Shown here piece by piece: positions 16,624 through 25,372 of a stretch of DNA of 40,846 bases (position 1 is its first letter; the number at the start of each line of letters is the position of its first letter). A model generated the notes under the pieces. The model saw only the letters and a list, made by a program, of their open reading frames with translations. It did no database searches and was not told the origin of the DNA. The translations under genes were made by a program, and so were the position numbers. Location of the stretch: positions 1-40,846 of the forward strand of contig CAYNGH010000014.1 of the NCBI GenBank assembly GCA_964396845.1, written 5' to 3'. Source of the DNA: CAYNGH01 sp964396845 (lineage in GTDB: Bacteria; Vulcanimicrobiota; JAJTBE01; CAYNGH01).

Positions 16624-17082
16624 TTGAAAAAAGAAAAGGAAACCCTGGCAAACCTCATGGTGGCCATCGCCTGTCTTGTGGAGGAGGGGGCTATGGCTGT
16701 CCCATGCGACAGAAATTTAAATCCCCTGTCATATCCTGTGGTGGTGGACAACCTTGTGATGGGCAACTCCCACCGGGAAAATGATCAGCTTACTTTTATC
16801 ATGGGATGGCGATCTCCCGGAGTCACCGAAACCTTTGAAAGCGGGGCCTTCAATGTTGAAGCGCCGGAATTTCTCAAGATAAACCGGTTTGACCTGGAAG
16901 AAGATCGGGTAACCCTTCATCATGATCTGGTGGATGAACACCGGGAATGTCTTTGTCTTGTGCCCATCGATGATGAGCATCGGCAGGAATGGCAGGAGTG
17001 GTCGGTTTTCAAGCAGGCAAACCGGGATTACTTCGAAGAGCTGGACATCCAGATGATCAATATGCTAAACCAGCTTTACTGA
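16624..17082 (+). CDS. Hypothetical protein with TTG start
   Basis: Protein of 152 residues. The TTG at 16624 is chosen because GGGAGG (16612-16617) lies exactly 6 bases upstream and the product then starts MKKEKETLANLM. The next in-frame ATG would drop about 13 residues and has no good binding site. The chain is soluble and acidic, with many aromatic residues; a beta-rich middle (PLSYPVVVDNLVMGN, QLTFIMGWRSPGV) precedes a helical C-terminus. I recognise no domain. It closes the five-gene phosphoesterase/TPR operon and converges on the transporter gene 15 bases away without a visible terminator. Confidence 0.7.
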   Translation: MKKEKETLANLMVAIACLVEEGAMAVPCDRNLNPLSYPVVVDNLVMGNSHRENDQLTFIMGWRSPGVTETFESGAFNVEAPEFLKINRFDLEEDRVTLHHDLVDEHRECLCLVPIDDEHRQEWQEWSVFKQANRDYFEELDIQMINMLNQLY

Positions 17083-17097
17083 TAGCCCTTACTTGCT

Positions 17098-20000
17098 TTA
17101 CTTGGCCGGGGTGCGGGCTATCTGATCCATCCACCGGAGGCGATCCGAGAGGACCTTGATAATCTCGATGGAAATTTCAGGCTTTTCATATATCAGGTTG
17201 AAGAAATGATCCCGTTCCAGGCACAGGAGCAGAGTGGGTTTGAGGGCCATGATGGAGGCGGAGCGCACATCATCGCCAAAGATTGCCATCTCGCCGAAAA
17301 ATTCCGGTTCCCGCAGGCAAACCAGGGTCTTTCTGGGGTTTCCCGGCAGGTAAACTTCCACCTCTCCCGAGGCGATGATGAACATCCGGCTTCCCACTTC
17401 GCCCTTTTCAATAATCACTTCCTTTGGTGAGCAATTTTTCTCCCGGACAATCTCTGCCACCATCTTGAGTTCATCCATCTTGAGGGACTTGAAAAGGGGA
17501 GCGTTTTTCAGGCATATGATTTTTTCAATTGTTGTAAGCATCCCGCCTCCTTCTTTGCCATGGCCGTCAGGGGTCACTGTCCGGGCAATCTCCGCCACCA
17601 GGGGATCTTTGTGATTTACAAAGGGTTCCAGATCAACAAAATCACAGAACCGGGGCATATCTTTTAAAAGAAGAAGGGAGGAGCATATATCCCATCGGTG
17701 CAGATCCGGTTGCAGATAGCGATCCAGGATAACCTGACAGTTGACGGTTCCATCCACCTCTTCAAAAAATTTCTTCGCCAGTTTCAGTTCTTCTTCAAAA
17801 TCCCTGGGGTAAAGCAGGGTAATCAGGCTCTTGGCCTGTTTTTTATCCCATATGTTGCCAAAAAGCTCCATGGCATTGGATATGAGCCGGGGGTTCCTGG
17901 TGAGAAGGGCTTTTTCAATGCTTATGACCACCTTCTGGTGAAGGAATATTTCCAGCATCTCCAATACCGTTATGCGAATCTGGCTCTTCTTCCTTTCATT
18001 CATTTCCAGCATCAGAGAGTTTTCCTGCCGGTTCTGTTTCAGCCAGTCCTGTTCAAGGATCAGCTGAAAATAACTGCTGATGAGATTCCGGAGGATCTCC
18101 TTGAGCCGATCCTGATCCGTTATTCTGTTTAATTTCTGCAGAACCAGAACGATGTTTTCCTTGCCGGTGAGAGGAACTGCCGGAGATTCCAGCCGTTCAA
18201 AAAATATATCCATGTCGCCGGAATAGTTATTCACCAGAATGTCAATGATGAAACTGCGAAGAGGCCCTGATGTGGCATTTAGCATATCCAGCAGGGAATC
18301 CCTCTCCCAGGGGCCGTTGCGTTTACTCAGAATCATGGCTGCAGCCCTCTGTTCGTGATAACCGCTACGGCCCATAAGATCCCGGACCAGCTCCTGTACC
18401 AGGGGAGGCTCCTTTCCCAGAGGCTGAAAAATCTCTCCCAGAGTCTTCACCGCATCGATGGCCACAGCCCGGTCTGGATTTTCCATGTGACCCCGGACAT
18501 AATCGATGTAGGCCTCGTCATAAAGATCCCGAATCAAAGATAGATTGGCATGAATCACCTTCTCATGGGTGGATTCCATCCGGAGTTTTACCAACTGAGA
18601 TGCATCATCCCGGCCCTGAGAATCCACCAGCATAAAATACCTGATGGCGCTGTTTTGCACCGACAGGTCAGCCCCTTCCTTCAGATACTCCAGCAGGCGA
18701 TCCGATGCCGTGGTGGAGGCGGTTTCGATGAAATACTCGATGATGATGCACTTTATCCCGGCAGGACATTCCCCCAGGGATTCACCAAGAAAACTCTCGT
18801 CCACATCCCGGACCCGGCGGAAATAGTTCCGGAGGAAGTCCTCCTCCACCTCCGGCGACCACTTGAGAAAGCTCTTCATCAGCCGGGAAAAATCAATGTC
18901 CTCATCAAGATGCAGAAGAAGGGTGGTAGCGCTGTCCCTGACCCTGGAATCCTCCCCTTCCGCCAGCCGGTACAAGGCTTCCAGGTCCTTACGGGATGCC
19001 TTTTCCCACCGCAGATTGGTCAGATCCTCCAGATTCAGGGTTCGATCCTTAACCATGTGCATCAGGCCTTCCACATATCCCTGATTCTGGAGAATGGCCA
19101 CCACCACATATGCGATAGAAGCCAGGAAACCGAACAGGGCAATCTGGCCGGGGATGAAAAACCCCTTCATCAACTGGAGGGCCAGACCGCCGGAAATCTC
19201 GGAAATCGGCTTGATTAGACCACTGGACAGAGCCCTGGCCCTGGCCCTTTCATTGTCGGGAACTCCATTGAACAATAAAGACTCCACCGGGTCCTGAATG
19301 GCGGACTCCAACTGTTCATCGGTAAACCTCGCCCACAGGGCTGCAGGGAAACCATAGGCAAAAACAAGCCCTGCAAAACCCGACACAAAACCAACGGCAT
19401 AAAGGTTATTGGCAGCACCAATTCCCAGAGAATCAATAATTCGGTTGGTCATGGTCACCTGGATCACAAATCCCAGCAGGTTGGTTGCGATGATATAAAT
19501 ACCGAAGAATGCCGTGAGCTGATCTTCCTGGGGAAAGGTGGCCACAAAAATTTCGCTGTAGAGGAACTTGATAATCAGACTCAGAAAACCCAGCAGGAAT
19601 ATCCCCGCAGCCAGGGATTTGAGCAGCAGGGAATTCTTCATAAACTGAAGACCCCCTTTTATATGCTGAAAAAACTGGGATGCCTCCCTGGACTGCTTTT
19701 CAAAATCGAATACCTGGGGAGGAAATATCCTGTCGATAAAATTCAGCAGAAACACTGCAACTACAATAGATCCCGCCCAGATCCAGAGAATGTTGATGGT
19801 GCCCAGATGTCCTGCGGCAAAGGTGAGAACCAGACCGCCAGTGATTCCTCCGATGCGGGATCCGGCAAATATCAGGGGGAAAAGCCGTTTAGCCTGCAGG
19901 GTGTCAAAATAATCCGCCAGATAAACAGAAAAGTGCAGTTCAAATATCCCCACCATAAACTCCGCCACCCCGTATAGCAGATATGCTACCACCACGGGGG

Positions 20001-20328
20001 CTGTGGAGGAAAGAAGCCTTGACGGCACCACCACTGCCACTGTCGCCCACATTATCAGAGAAAACAGCGCCCGGTTATCCTTCCGGGCAGAAAGATACAT
20101 GTAAGCCAGTACCGACAGGAAACTGACCATAGCCGCCACCAGAAGCATGGAGGGGAGTTTGTCGATACCTGCTCTGGTGAGAAATATTGAAGCGGAAACA
20201 CCGGTCCCCAGCTGTTGGGCCATCATCAGCAAAGTAAAAAACAGGAGGAAGAAAAACAACTTCCTCTCCTCCCCTTTTCTTACCAGTAAATAATCTTCAA
20301 GAAAACGGCTGAAAATAAAATCACCCAA
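17098..20328 (-). CDS. ADP/ATP-translocase-like transporter with HEAT and CNB domains
   Basis: Protein of 1076 residues. Residues 20-430 hold about 11 to 12 hydrophobic helices in the style of the major-facilitator/nucleotide transporter (NTT, Tlc) superfamily, including FPLIFAGSRIGGITGGLVLT near 150-170. Residues 450-910 are a long helical repeat region of HEAT type (for example IDYVRGHMENPDRAVAIDAV). Residues 940-1065 are a cyclic-nucleotide-binding-like domain: LFKSLKMDELKMVAEIV, MFIIASGEVEVYL, and FGEMAIFGDDVRSASI, where Gly-Glu and Arg match the phosphate-binding cassette. This HEAT/CNB layout is known for a branch of NTT-like proteins of free-living bacteria. The transported substrate is unknown and nucleotide exchange should not be assumed. 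The assigned start is TTG with a poor Shine-Dalgarno, so the exact N-terminus is unsure. Confidence 0.8.
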   Translation of the reverse strand: MGDFIFSRFLEDYLLVRKGEERKLFFFLLFFTLLMMAQQLGTGVSASIFLTRAGIDKLPSMLLVAAMVSFLSVLAYMYLSARKDNRALFSLIMWATVAVVVPSRLLSSTAPVVVAYLLYGVAEFMVGIFELHFSVYLADYFDTLQAKRLFPLIFAGSRIGGITGGLVLTFAAGHLGTINILWIWAGSIVVAVFLLNFIDRIFPPQVFDFEKQSREASQFFQHIKGGLQFMKNSLLLKSLAAGIFLLGFLSLIIKFLYSEIFVATFPQEDQLTAFFGIYIIATNLLGFVIQVTMTNRIIDSLGIGAANNLYAVGFVSGFAGLVFAYGFPAALWARFTDEQLESAIQDPVESLLFNGVPDNERARARALSSGLIKPISEISGGLALQLMKGFFIPGQIALFGFLASIAYVVVAILQNQGYVEGLMHMVKDRTLNLEDLTNLRWEKASRKDLEALYRLAEGEDSRVRDSATTLLLHLDEDIDFSRLMKSFLKWSPEVEEDFLRNYFRRVRDVDESFLGESLGECPAGIKCIIIEYFIETASTTASDRLLEYLKEGADLSVQNSAIRYFMLVDSQGRDDASQLVKLRMESTHEKVIHANLSLIRDLYDEAYIDYVRGHMENPDRAVAIDAVKTLGEIFQPLGKEPPLVQELVRDLMGRSGYHEQRAAAMILSKRNGPWERDSLLDMLNATSGPLRSFIIDILVNNYSGDMDIFFERLESPAVPLTGKENIVLVLQKLNRITDQDRLKEILRNLISSYFQLILEQDWLKQNRQENSLMLEMNERKKSQIRITVLEMLEIFLHQKVVISIEKALLTRNPRLISNAMELFGNIWDKKQAKSLITLLYPRDFEEELKLAKKFFEEVDGTVNCQVILDRYLQPDLHRWDICSSLLLLKDMPRFCDFVDLEPFVNHKDPLVAEIARTVTPDGHGKEGGGMLTTIEKIICLKNAPLFKSLKMDELKMVAEIVREKNCSPKEVIIEKGEVGSRMFIIASGEVEVYLPGNPRKTLVCLREPEFFGEMAIFGDDVRSASIMALKPTLLLCLERDHFFNLIYEKPEISIEIIKVLSDRLRWMDQIARTPAK

Positions 20329-20512
20329 TACTACGGCTATTTCTGCCCTGTAAAGTTCTATCCAACAGAAGGGTTTCCTCTACCGCCTGATTCCAAGAAC
20401 CCCGGAGGATGTTAATATTTGATAATAATAAGAATCATCACCGGCAGAAAAAATGCAGGGCATATTCTCAACCGGGACAAATTTATCTGCAGGAACCGAG
20501 TAGGGAATCTTT

Positions 20513-21430
20513 TCAGGAATCATCGTCGTTATCAGGAAAGGGAAGCCTGAGGATGAAGGTGGCCCCCTGCCCCCGGCCAGGACTCTCCGCAGTGATGGTG
20601 CCATGATGTGCATCGATGATGCGACGGCAGATGGCAAGGCCAAAGCCGGTGCCCCGGTTTCTCTCCAAGGCCAGGCCCGGTTCGAAGATCCGCTCCAGAT
20701 TTTCCTCTTCAATTCCGAGGCCGTCATCGGTAATGGTGACAACGGTTTCTCCATCGGATTTCTCATATCCCAGGATCAGGTTCACATTCTCTCTGCCCTC
20801 ACCCCGATAACGGATGGCGTTCTCCACAATATTGGAAAGAACATTTTCCAGATTTACCCGATCGCCGTATATCAACCCCGGCTCAGACTCATAGGTGACA
20901 TTTACAGCAATCTCCTGATGACTCCGAAGATCAAGAACCTCACCCATAAGATCCCTGAAGGGGAATCGGTTCAGGTTCCCCAGCACCCTGCCGGCCCGGG
21001 ACAGCTCCAGAAGGCGGTTGATTAGAGAAATAAGCTGATCTATCTGTTTGTTCATCTTGGCCTTGAAATAGTCAAACTCGTCAGCGTCCTTTTCCAGAAG
21101 GCTCGTATATCCCCCTAAATTCCTGATAGGCCCTTTTAAATCGTGGCTGACCCGGTGGGCAAAGTCTTCTAACTGGCGGTTCTTCTCCACAAGCTGACGG
21201 CGGTTTTCTTCTCTTTCTTCCTCGATGCTCATGGCCTTGGCCAGAAGGCTGATAATCCTCCTGTCGTCATCGGTAAGCTCCCGATGATTCCCAAAGACAA
21301 CACAAAGTGACCCCACAGGCCGGCCATGAAGCTGAACCTGATAGCCCATGTATGTTTTCAGCCCGTATTTTGCCACATTGGCATCAGTAACTGCATACTC
21401 GGTTTTTGACAGATCCCTGATATAAAACAC
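20513..21430 (-). CDS. Histidine kinase C-terminal part (GAF end, HisKA, HATPase) of interrupted gene
   Basis: Third segment of the interrupted kinase, drawn here from an in-frame GTG, though the homologous frame continues back to the TAG at 21488. It holds the end of a GAF domain (GRPVGSLCVVFGNHRELTDD), the dimerisation helix with phospho-accepting His in FAHRVSHDLKGPIRN (residue 96 here, codon 1272 of the joined frame), and a full ATPase domain: N box IVENAIRY, G1 box DDGLGIEE, F box RIFEPG, and G2 box GTGFGLAI. All catalytic residues are intact. There is no Shine-Dalgarno before the GTG, so independent translation from here is doubtful; the half GAF domain shows the true protein started far upstream. 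Confidence 0.8.
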   Translation of the reverse strand: MFYIRDLSKTEYAVTDANVAKYGLKTYMGYQVQLHGRPVGSLCVVFGNHRELTDDDRRIISLLAKAMSIEEEREENRRQLVEKNRQLEDFAHRVSHDLKGPIRNLGGYTSLLEKDADEFDYFKAKMNKQIDQLISLINRLLELSRAGRVLGNLNRFPFRDLMGEVLDLRSHQEIAVNVTYESEPGLIYGDRVNLENVLSNIVENAIRYRGEGRENVNLILGYEKSDGETVVTITDDGLGIEEENLERIFEPGLALERNRGTGFGLAICRRIIDAHHGTITAESPGRGQGATFILRLPFPDNDDDS

Positions 21431-21487
21431 TTCGTTGGGTTTTGAATTCTTAATGACATCATAACAGATATGTCCGTCAGGCCTGTC

Positions 21488-21490
21488 CTA
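21488..21490 (-). other. Second in-frame TAG (codon 1157) inside the kinase GAF domain
   Basis: On the minus strand the frame reads WHVPPDFQA, TAG, DRPDGHICYDVIK without any shift. The sequence on both sides is continuous GAF domain of the kinase-associated W-x-x-P-x-DF...GHICYDVI type, so one sense codon has been replaced by, or is written as, TAG. Confidence 0.9.
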
Positions 21491-24184
21491 GGCCTGAAAA
21501 TCCGGTGGCACATGCCACTGACCAAGGGAACAGAGTATGCCGAGATTTAACCGGTTATAAAGGGCGCAGTCGGCACCCAGAAGCTCTCCCAGGGCCTTTG
21601 TGATGGAGTTGATATTAATCCGGGAATCCGACCCCAGCCCCAGGAACATTTCGTTGAGCCTGGAAAGCCGTCTTCTGCCCATCTCCCGGTGGGACACATC
21701 CCGGATGATCCCCTGAATCCCATTGACAGCGTTATCTTTCAACAGGGGAGAAAGGCTTATCTCGGTGATTATTTCCCGGCCATCCCTGGCAACTGCAGTA
21801 GTGATAAGACAATCGGCAGCGCCTTCGGTTATCAGACGATTCAGGCGTTTCTGTTGTTTTTCTGCCTCATCCGGCGAAAGAAGGCTGGTAAAATGCTTGC
21901 CGGTAACCTCATGAGTGTCAAACCCAAATATTTTTTTAACCGATGGAGATATATAGTTGATTTCAATCTTCTCATCGGTGGTAAATATAACATCAAAACT
22001 CCGTTCGGCAATGCCCCGGAACTTTTCCTCGCTTTTCTGCAGTTCTTTTTGAATAATCTTCAAATCCGTAACATCGATGGCCATTTCAAACCTTGCCATG
22101 CGATCCCCTTCCCAGGGGATTGCCCGATCGATACAACGATAATACTTCTGGTTCACCTGGTTCTGGAATTCCCATATATAGGGCCGGCCTGGCCTTTCGT
22201 GGAATATGATATGGTTGGTGCAGAAAGTGCAGGGTTCATCCCGATCCTGCAAAACCTTGTAGCACTTGTCGCCGATGCCCCCGGGAAACAAATGCCGGGC
22301 GGGGCTGTTCATATAGAGAAGCTCATAAGTATCAGGATCCGCCACATAAACCACCTCATCAAGGCTGTCAAACATGGACACCAGCTGTCTTCTGGTGGTT
22401 TCAATCTCCTCCTGGGCCTTTTTCCGGTCAGTGATGTCGATGGCAGTCCCTACAAGCCTCTCAGGATTGCCTGATTCATCCGCAATCACATTACCCTGAA
22501 CAAGAATCCAGCTGTAAACTCCGTTAGAATCCTTTATCCGATATTCATCTTTATATTGCCCGGCAGATTCTTTCTGGGATTTTCTAAACAAATTATCCAA
22601 TCTCACTAAATCATTCCTGTGAACAACCTCTTTTGCCCAGGAGAGGATAGTATCAATGCCGGGTTTTAATGTTCCCGGAAATTGATATTTGGACAGGTCA
22701 AGATATGTGTCGCTGGGACGGTTCAACCCGAGAAACTCCTGTATAGTGGAATCGATGAAAAAATTGCCGGTTTTCAGATTGTAATCAAAAACCCCCACTT
22801 TTCCGGCCTTTGTGGCCAGTTTGTAGCGTTCCTTGCTTAGTTTCAGGTCCACCTGAACCTTCCTGGTCTGGGTAATATCGATGGCGGTAAAAATGACACC
22901 CTGGGAAGGATCCTCCGGGCTGACAGGGGTTGAACTGAGTAGAACATCAATTATATTCCCGTCTTTGGTCTGCCATCGGGTTTCCACGGTGCCGGTGCCT
23001 TTTTCTTTTATCTGCCGATATTTCTCCCGGCCCACAGATTCAAAATCTTCATCGCTGGGGTATATAATACGAGCTCCAACCCCCAGAACATCTTCGGGAG
23101 AATAGCCGGTAATCTCAGTAAATCGCCGGTTTACCCACTGAAAAACCCTGTCCTTCACAAGACCTATGCCAACAGGAGCCGCCCGAAGAATGCTGGTCAG
23201 GGTGGCTTCACTCTTTTTCAGGGCTTCTTCCCATTCAATCCGCTGAGTGATGTCCCGGGCCGCGGCAAAAATCACCTTCCCTGCGGGGAATGACCGCCAT
23301 TCAATCCAGCGGTAAGACCCATCCTTGCAACGGTAGCGGTTGGTGAAATTAAGCACCTCTTCCTGTCGATCCAGGGTTGAAACAGCCTCAATAGTGGCTT
23401 CCCGATCATCAGGGTGAACCAGGTCTATGAATCTCCTGCCCTCAAGTTCGTCCATCTCATAGCCCAGGACATTCTTCCATTCCCGGTTCAGCCGGCGGAA
23501 ATGTCCATCGGTATCGGCTATGCAAAGAAGCTCCAAGGCGCTGGAGAAGAATTTATCCAGCTCTTCGTTCTTCGCCCGGAGGGCATTCTCGGCCCGAATT
23601 TTTTCTGCAATGAACCGGGCCTGCTGAACATTCTGGTATGCCATGGTGGATAGCTGTTGAGCAAGAACAAACAGAGCCTGGGCCACCTTTTCAAACTGCT
23701 CCCGGGACATGACCGGTACTTCATAAAAAGCCTTTACAACCTCTTCTTCGTCAGCGCCGATTTCCCGGGCATATTCCCTCATTCTCTCAGGATCCTGGGC
23801 TTCATTTCGCACCTGGCCGATAAGCCAGTTGGCGATATGACGGCCTCCCACGGAAATGCTGGCTCCTGCGTCCCAAAGACCTCCGCTGATGCATTTCTGC
23901 ACAATCGGCCCGCCGGGATTATGCCTTCCTATGACTGAATCGGAATGATAGCAGTTGCAAAGCCCTTTTTTTGTTTTGCGGATTATGTCATTGCACAGAC
24001 GGCAGAAATTGCTGGGCCGGGTGATGGGAACACCTTCCGGGGTAGTGATGATGGATGCCACTGATGTTGACTGGGAAAAGAGATCCTGCATCTGCTGAAT
24101 CTCCTCCAGATTGAAAAGGTCGTGAAAGCTGATACCCTCAGCCTGATCCAGGGGCCGGGTCAGGGCCACTATACGGCTGGCCAT
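21488..24184 (-). CDS. PocR/multi-PAS sensor part of interrupted histidine kinase
   Basis: Middle segment of the interrupted kinase, 898 residues if started at the internal ATG (24182-24184, with AGGA upstream). Residues 15-190 are a PocR-type sensory domain with conserved cysteines (FCRLCNDIIRKTKKGLCNCY, 'GGPIVQKCISGGLWDAGASI'), a fold proposed to bind small ligands. Five PAS domains follow at about 205-325, 335-455, 455-600, 605-720 and 720-845; several end in DITQ or DITDR motifs with PAC segments. The start of a GAF domain follows from 860 until the TAG. No catalytic kinase module is in this piece, so alone it could not signal. It lies in the same frame as the segments on either side. Confidence 0.82.
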   Translation of the reverse strand: MASRIVALTRPLDQAEGISFHDLFNLEEIQQMQDLFSQSTSVASIITTPEGVPITRPSNFCRLCNDIIRKTKKGLCNCYHSDSVIGRHNPGGPIVQKCISGGLWDAGASISVGGRHIANWLIGQVRNEAQDPERMREYAREIGADEEEVVKAFYEVPVMSREQFEKVAQALFVLAQQLSTMAYQNVQQARFIAEKIRAENALRAKNEELDKFFSSALELLCIADTDGHFRRLNREWKNVLGYEMDELEGRRFIDLVHPDDREATIEAVSTLDRQEEVLNFTNRYRCKDGSYRWIEWRSFPAGKVIFAAARDITQRIEWEEALKKSEATLTSILRAAPVGIGLVKDRVFQWVNRRFTEITGYSPEDVLGVGARIIYPSDEDFESVGREKYRQIKEKGTGTVETRWQTKDGNIIDVLLSSTPVSPEDPSQGVIFTAIDITQTRKVQVDLKLSKERYKLATKAGKVGVFDYNLKTGNFFIDSTIQEFLGLNRPSDTYLDLSKYQFPGTLKPGIDTILSWAKEVVHRNDLVRLDNLFRKSQKESAGQYKDEYRIKDSNGVYSWILVQGNVIADESGNPERLVGTAIDITDRKKAQEEIETTRRQLVSMFDSLDEVVYVADPDTYELLYMNSPARHLFPGGIGDKCYKVLQDRDEPCTFCTNHIIFHERPGRPYIWEFQNQVNQKYYRCIDRAIPWEGDRMARFEMAIDVTDLKIIQKELQKSEEKFRGIAERSFDVIFTTDEKIEINYISPSVKKIFGFDTHEVTGKHFTSLLSPDEAEKQQKRLNRLITEGAADCLITTAVARDGREIITEISLSPLLKDNAVNGIQGIIRDVSHREMGRRRLSRLNEMFLGLGSDSRININSITKALGELLGADCALYNRLNLGILCSLGQWHVPPDFQA

Positions 24185-24340
24185 GACATCCTGGGCTATT
24201 TTTCTTTCGGTGATATTATGAAGAGAACCGATGAGTTTCAGTTCTTTTCCGGTTCCATCCCTGGCCAGAATAATATTAACTGAGCAATAGACAGTTTCAC
24301 CCTGACGGTTCTTGATGGATATTTCATAATCAGGAATCTT

Positions 24341-24343
24341 CTA
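24341..24343 (-). other. First in-frame TAG (codon 206) inside the first PAS domain
   Basis: The frame reads SGQRFISDVIRR, TAG, KIPDYEISIKNRQGETVY and runs on to GSLHNITERKIAQD, a normal PAS/PAC ending. No base is gained or lost. CAG to TAG would need a single transition; Gln, Glu or Lys would all fit this polar position. Confidence 0.9.
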
Positions 24344-24958
24344 GCGCCGGATCACATCGGATATGAACCGCTGTCCGCTGAAGGGATCCTCAAAAAAATC
24401 AACGAAGGATTTCCCCATCATCTCCTCAGGAGAATACCCCATAAGCTCCATCACCGAGGGGCTTGTTTCCAGGATTGTGCCAGATAAATCCGTTTCAAAA
24501 TACACATCTCGAATATTTTCAAAAATATTATGATACCTGCGGGTTGCCTGCTGTTCAGACTTTTCCATCCTCTGGGTTTCAACGGCACGGATCACTGAGT
24601 TGAAAAACTTTTCTTTGTGGACGAAGCCGGTGACATCTTTGGTAAAATAATCCGAGGCTCCCGACATGAAAGCTTCCCTGGCAATCTCTTCATTCCCCTG
24701 ACCCGTATAAAAAATCACAGGAAAGCCGGGAATATCCCGGCTGATTCTCTTTAAAAGCTCCAGTCCGTCAATGCCGGGCATGTCATAATCAGTGACCAGC
24801 ACATCATAATCCCCCGAACAAAGCATTTCCATGACCCTCTCGGGTCGATTCACCGATTCGATGTCCATCTTGGATTTAAAAAAAAGACTGAAGAGTTTCA
24901 GAAAATCCGTATCATCATCAACATGAAGCACCTTCGGTTTTCTATTCTGGTTACTCAA
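24341..24958 (-). CDS. Receiver plus partial PAS segment of interrupted kinase
   Basis: First segment, 205 residues up to the TAG. Residues 7-125 are a complete response-regulator receiver: acidic pair in HVDDDTDF (12-19), phospho-acceptor D57 in VTDYDMPG, Thr in FYTGQG, and the conserved Lys in YFTKDV. Residues 140-205 are the first two thirds of a PAS domain (YHNIFENIRDVYFETDLSGT, MELMGYSPEEMMGKSFVDFF). The start is TTG, with a run of seven G as the only Shine-Dalgarno candidate 5 bases away; the frame has no ATG or GTG upstream before a TAA. A truncated product of this form could still act as a receiver, but the cut PAS fold suggests it is only part of a protein. Confidence 0.8.
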   Translation of the reverse strand: MSNQNRKPKVLHVDDDTDFLKLFSLFFKSKMDIESVNRPERVMEMLCSGDYDVLVTDYDMPGIDGLELLKRISRDIPGFPVIFYTGQGNEEIAREAFMSGASDYFTKDVTGFVHKEKFFNSVIRAVETQRMEKSEQQATRRYHNIFENIRDVYFETDLSGTILETSPSVMELMGYSPEEMMGKSFVDFFEDPFSGQRFISDVIRR

Positions 24959-25372
24959 AAAGACCCCCCCGCCATAAACTTTTAGCCACCATAACCCCGG
25001 TACTGGATCATGACCTGCGAATTATTATTTTTTCGAGAAAAAGGCTTGCCCCGCCCCTCTCCAAAAAGCTTTAATTCACGTAATACTAAGCTTTATAATG
25101 CTTGGTAATTTTTGCTAATGCGTGATCAGATAAATTTATTGCAGAAAACACCTTCTTCTTGTTTGCATATTGTCGAATGTTTTCTCTGTGATATTGGAGT
25201 CTTCCCAGAACACACTTCTATCCGCTTTCTACTTTGAGTAAATCCTGCTGGATAACTGTCATCTTCAACGGGCCGCCTGCAGAACCTTGCATGATATTAT
25301 ACAGTATAAGGGAAAAAAATTCTACAGCCGGGCAAAAAACTATTCATCCATCCAGAACAGGAAGAATAAGTT
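24959..25372. other. Gene-free AT-rich region, 414 bp
   Basis: Between the kinase start and the FGE-like gene end, both leftward. Open frames here are short and unlike any protein I know. AAGCTTTA occurs twice (25067-25074 and 25088-25095), and TATAAT is present on the plus strand (25094-25099) with no gene to serve. It must hold the kinase promoter, which I could not locate with confidence. Confidence 0.5.

Larger units (their letters stand above)
20513..24958 (-). pseudogene. Composite receiver-PAS-PocR-PAS5-GAF-histidine kinase with two amber codons
   Basis: Reading one frame from the TTG at 24956-24958 to the TGA at 20513 gives 1481 codons with only two interruptions, TAG at codons 206 and 1157. 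There is no frameshift, deletion or other stop. Domain order is receiver, PAS, PocR, five PAS, GAF, HisKA, HATPase: a cytoplasmic hybrid sensor kinase with an N-terminal receiver. Both TAGs fall mid-domain, where the flanks continue the same fold. I label it pseudogene as the conservative choice; the alternative is amber suppression or recoding, discussed in the findings. It is a stand-alone unit, with a 414-base gene-free region upstream and the transporter gene 184 bases downstream. Confidence 0.7.

Noticed and set aside
18550..19218. 222-codon plus-strand frame
   Set aside because: Antisense to the transporter gene, no recognisable protein features.
20380..20382. A further in-frame TAG upstream of the transporter start
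   Set aside because: The frame beyond it is a shadow of the kinase gene, so it is an ordinary upstream stop and not a third recoded codon.
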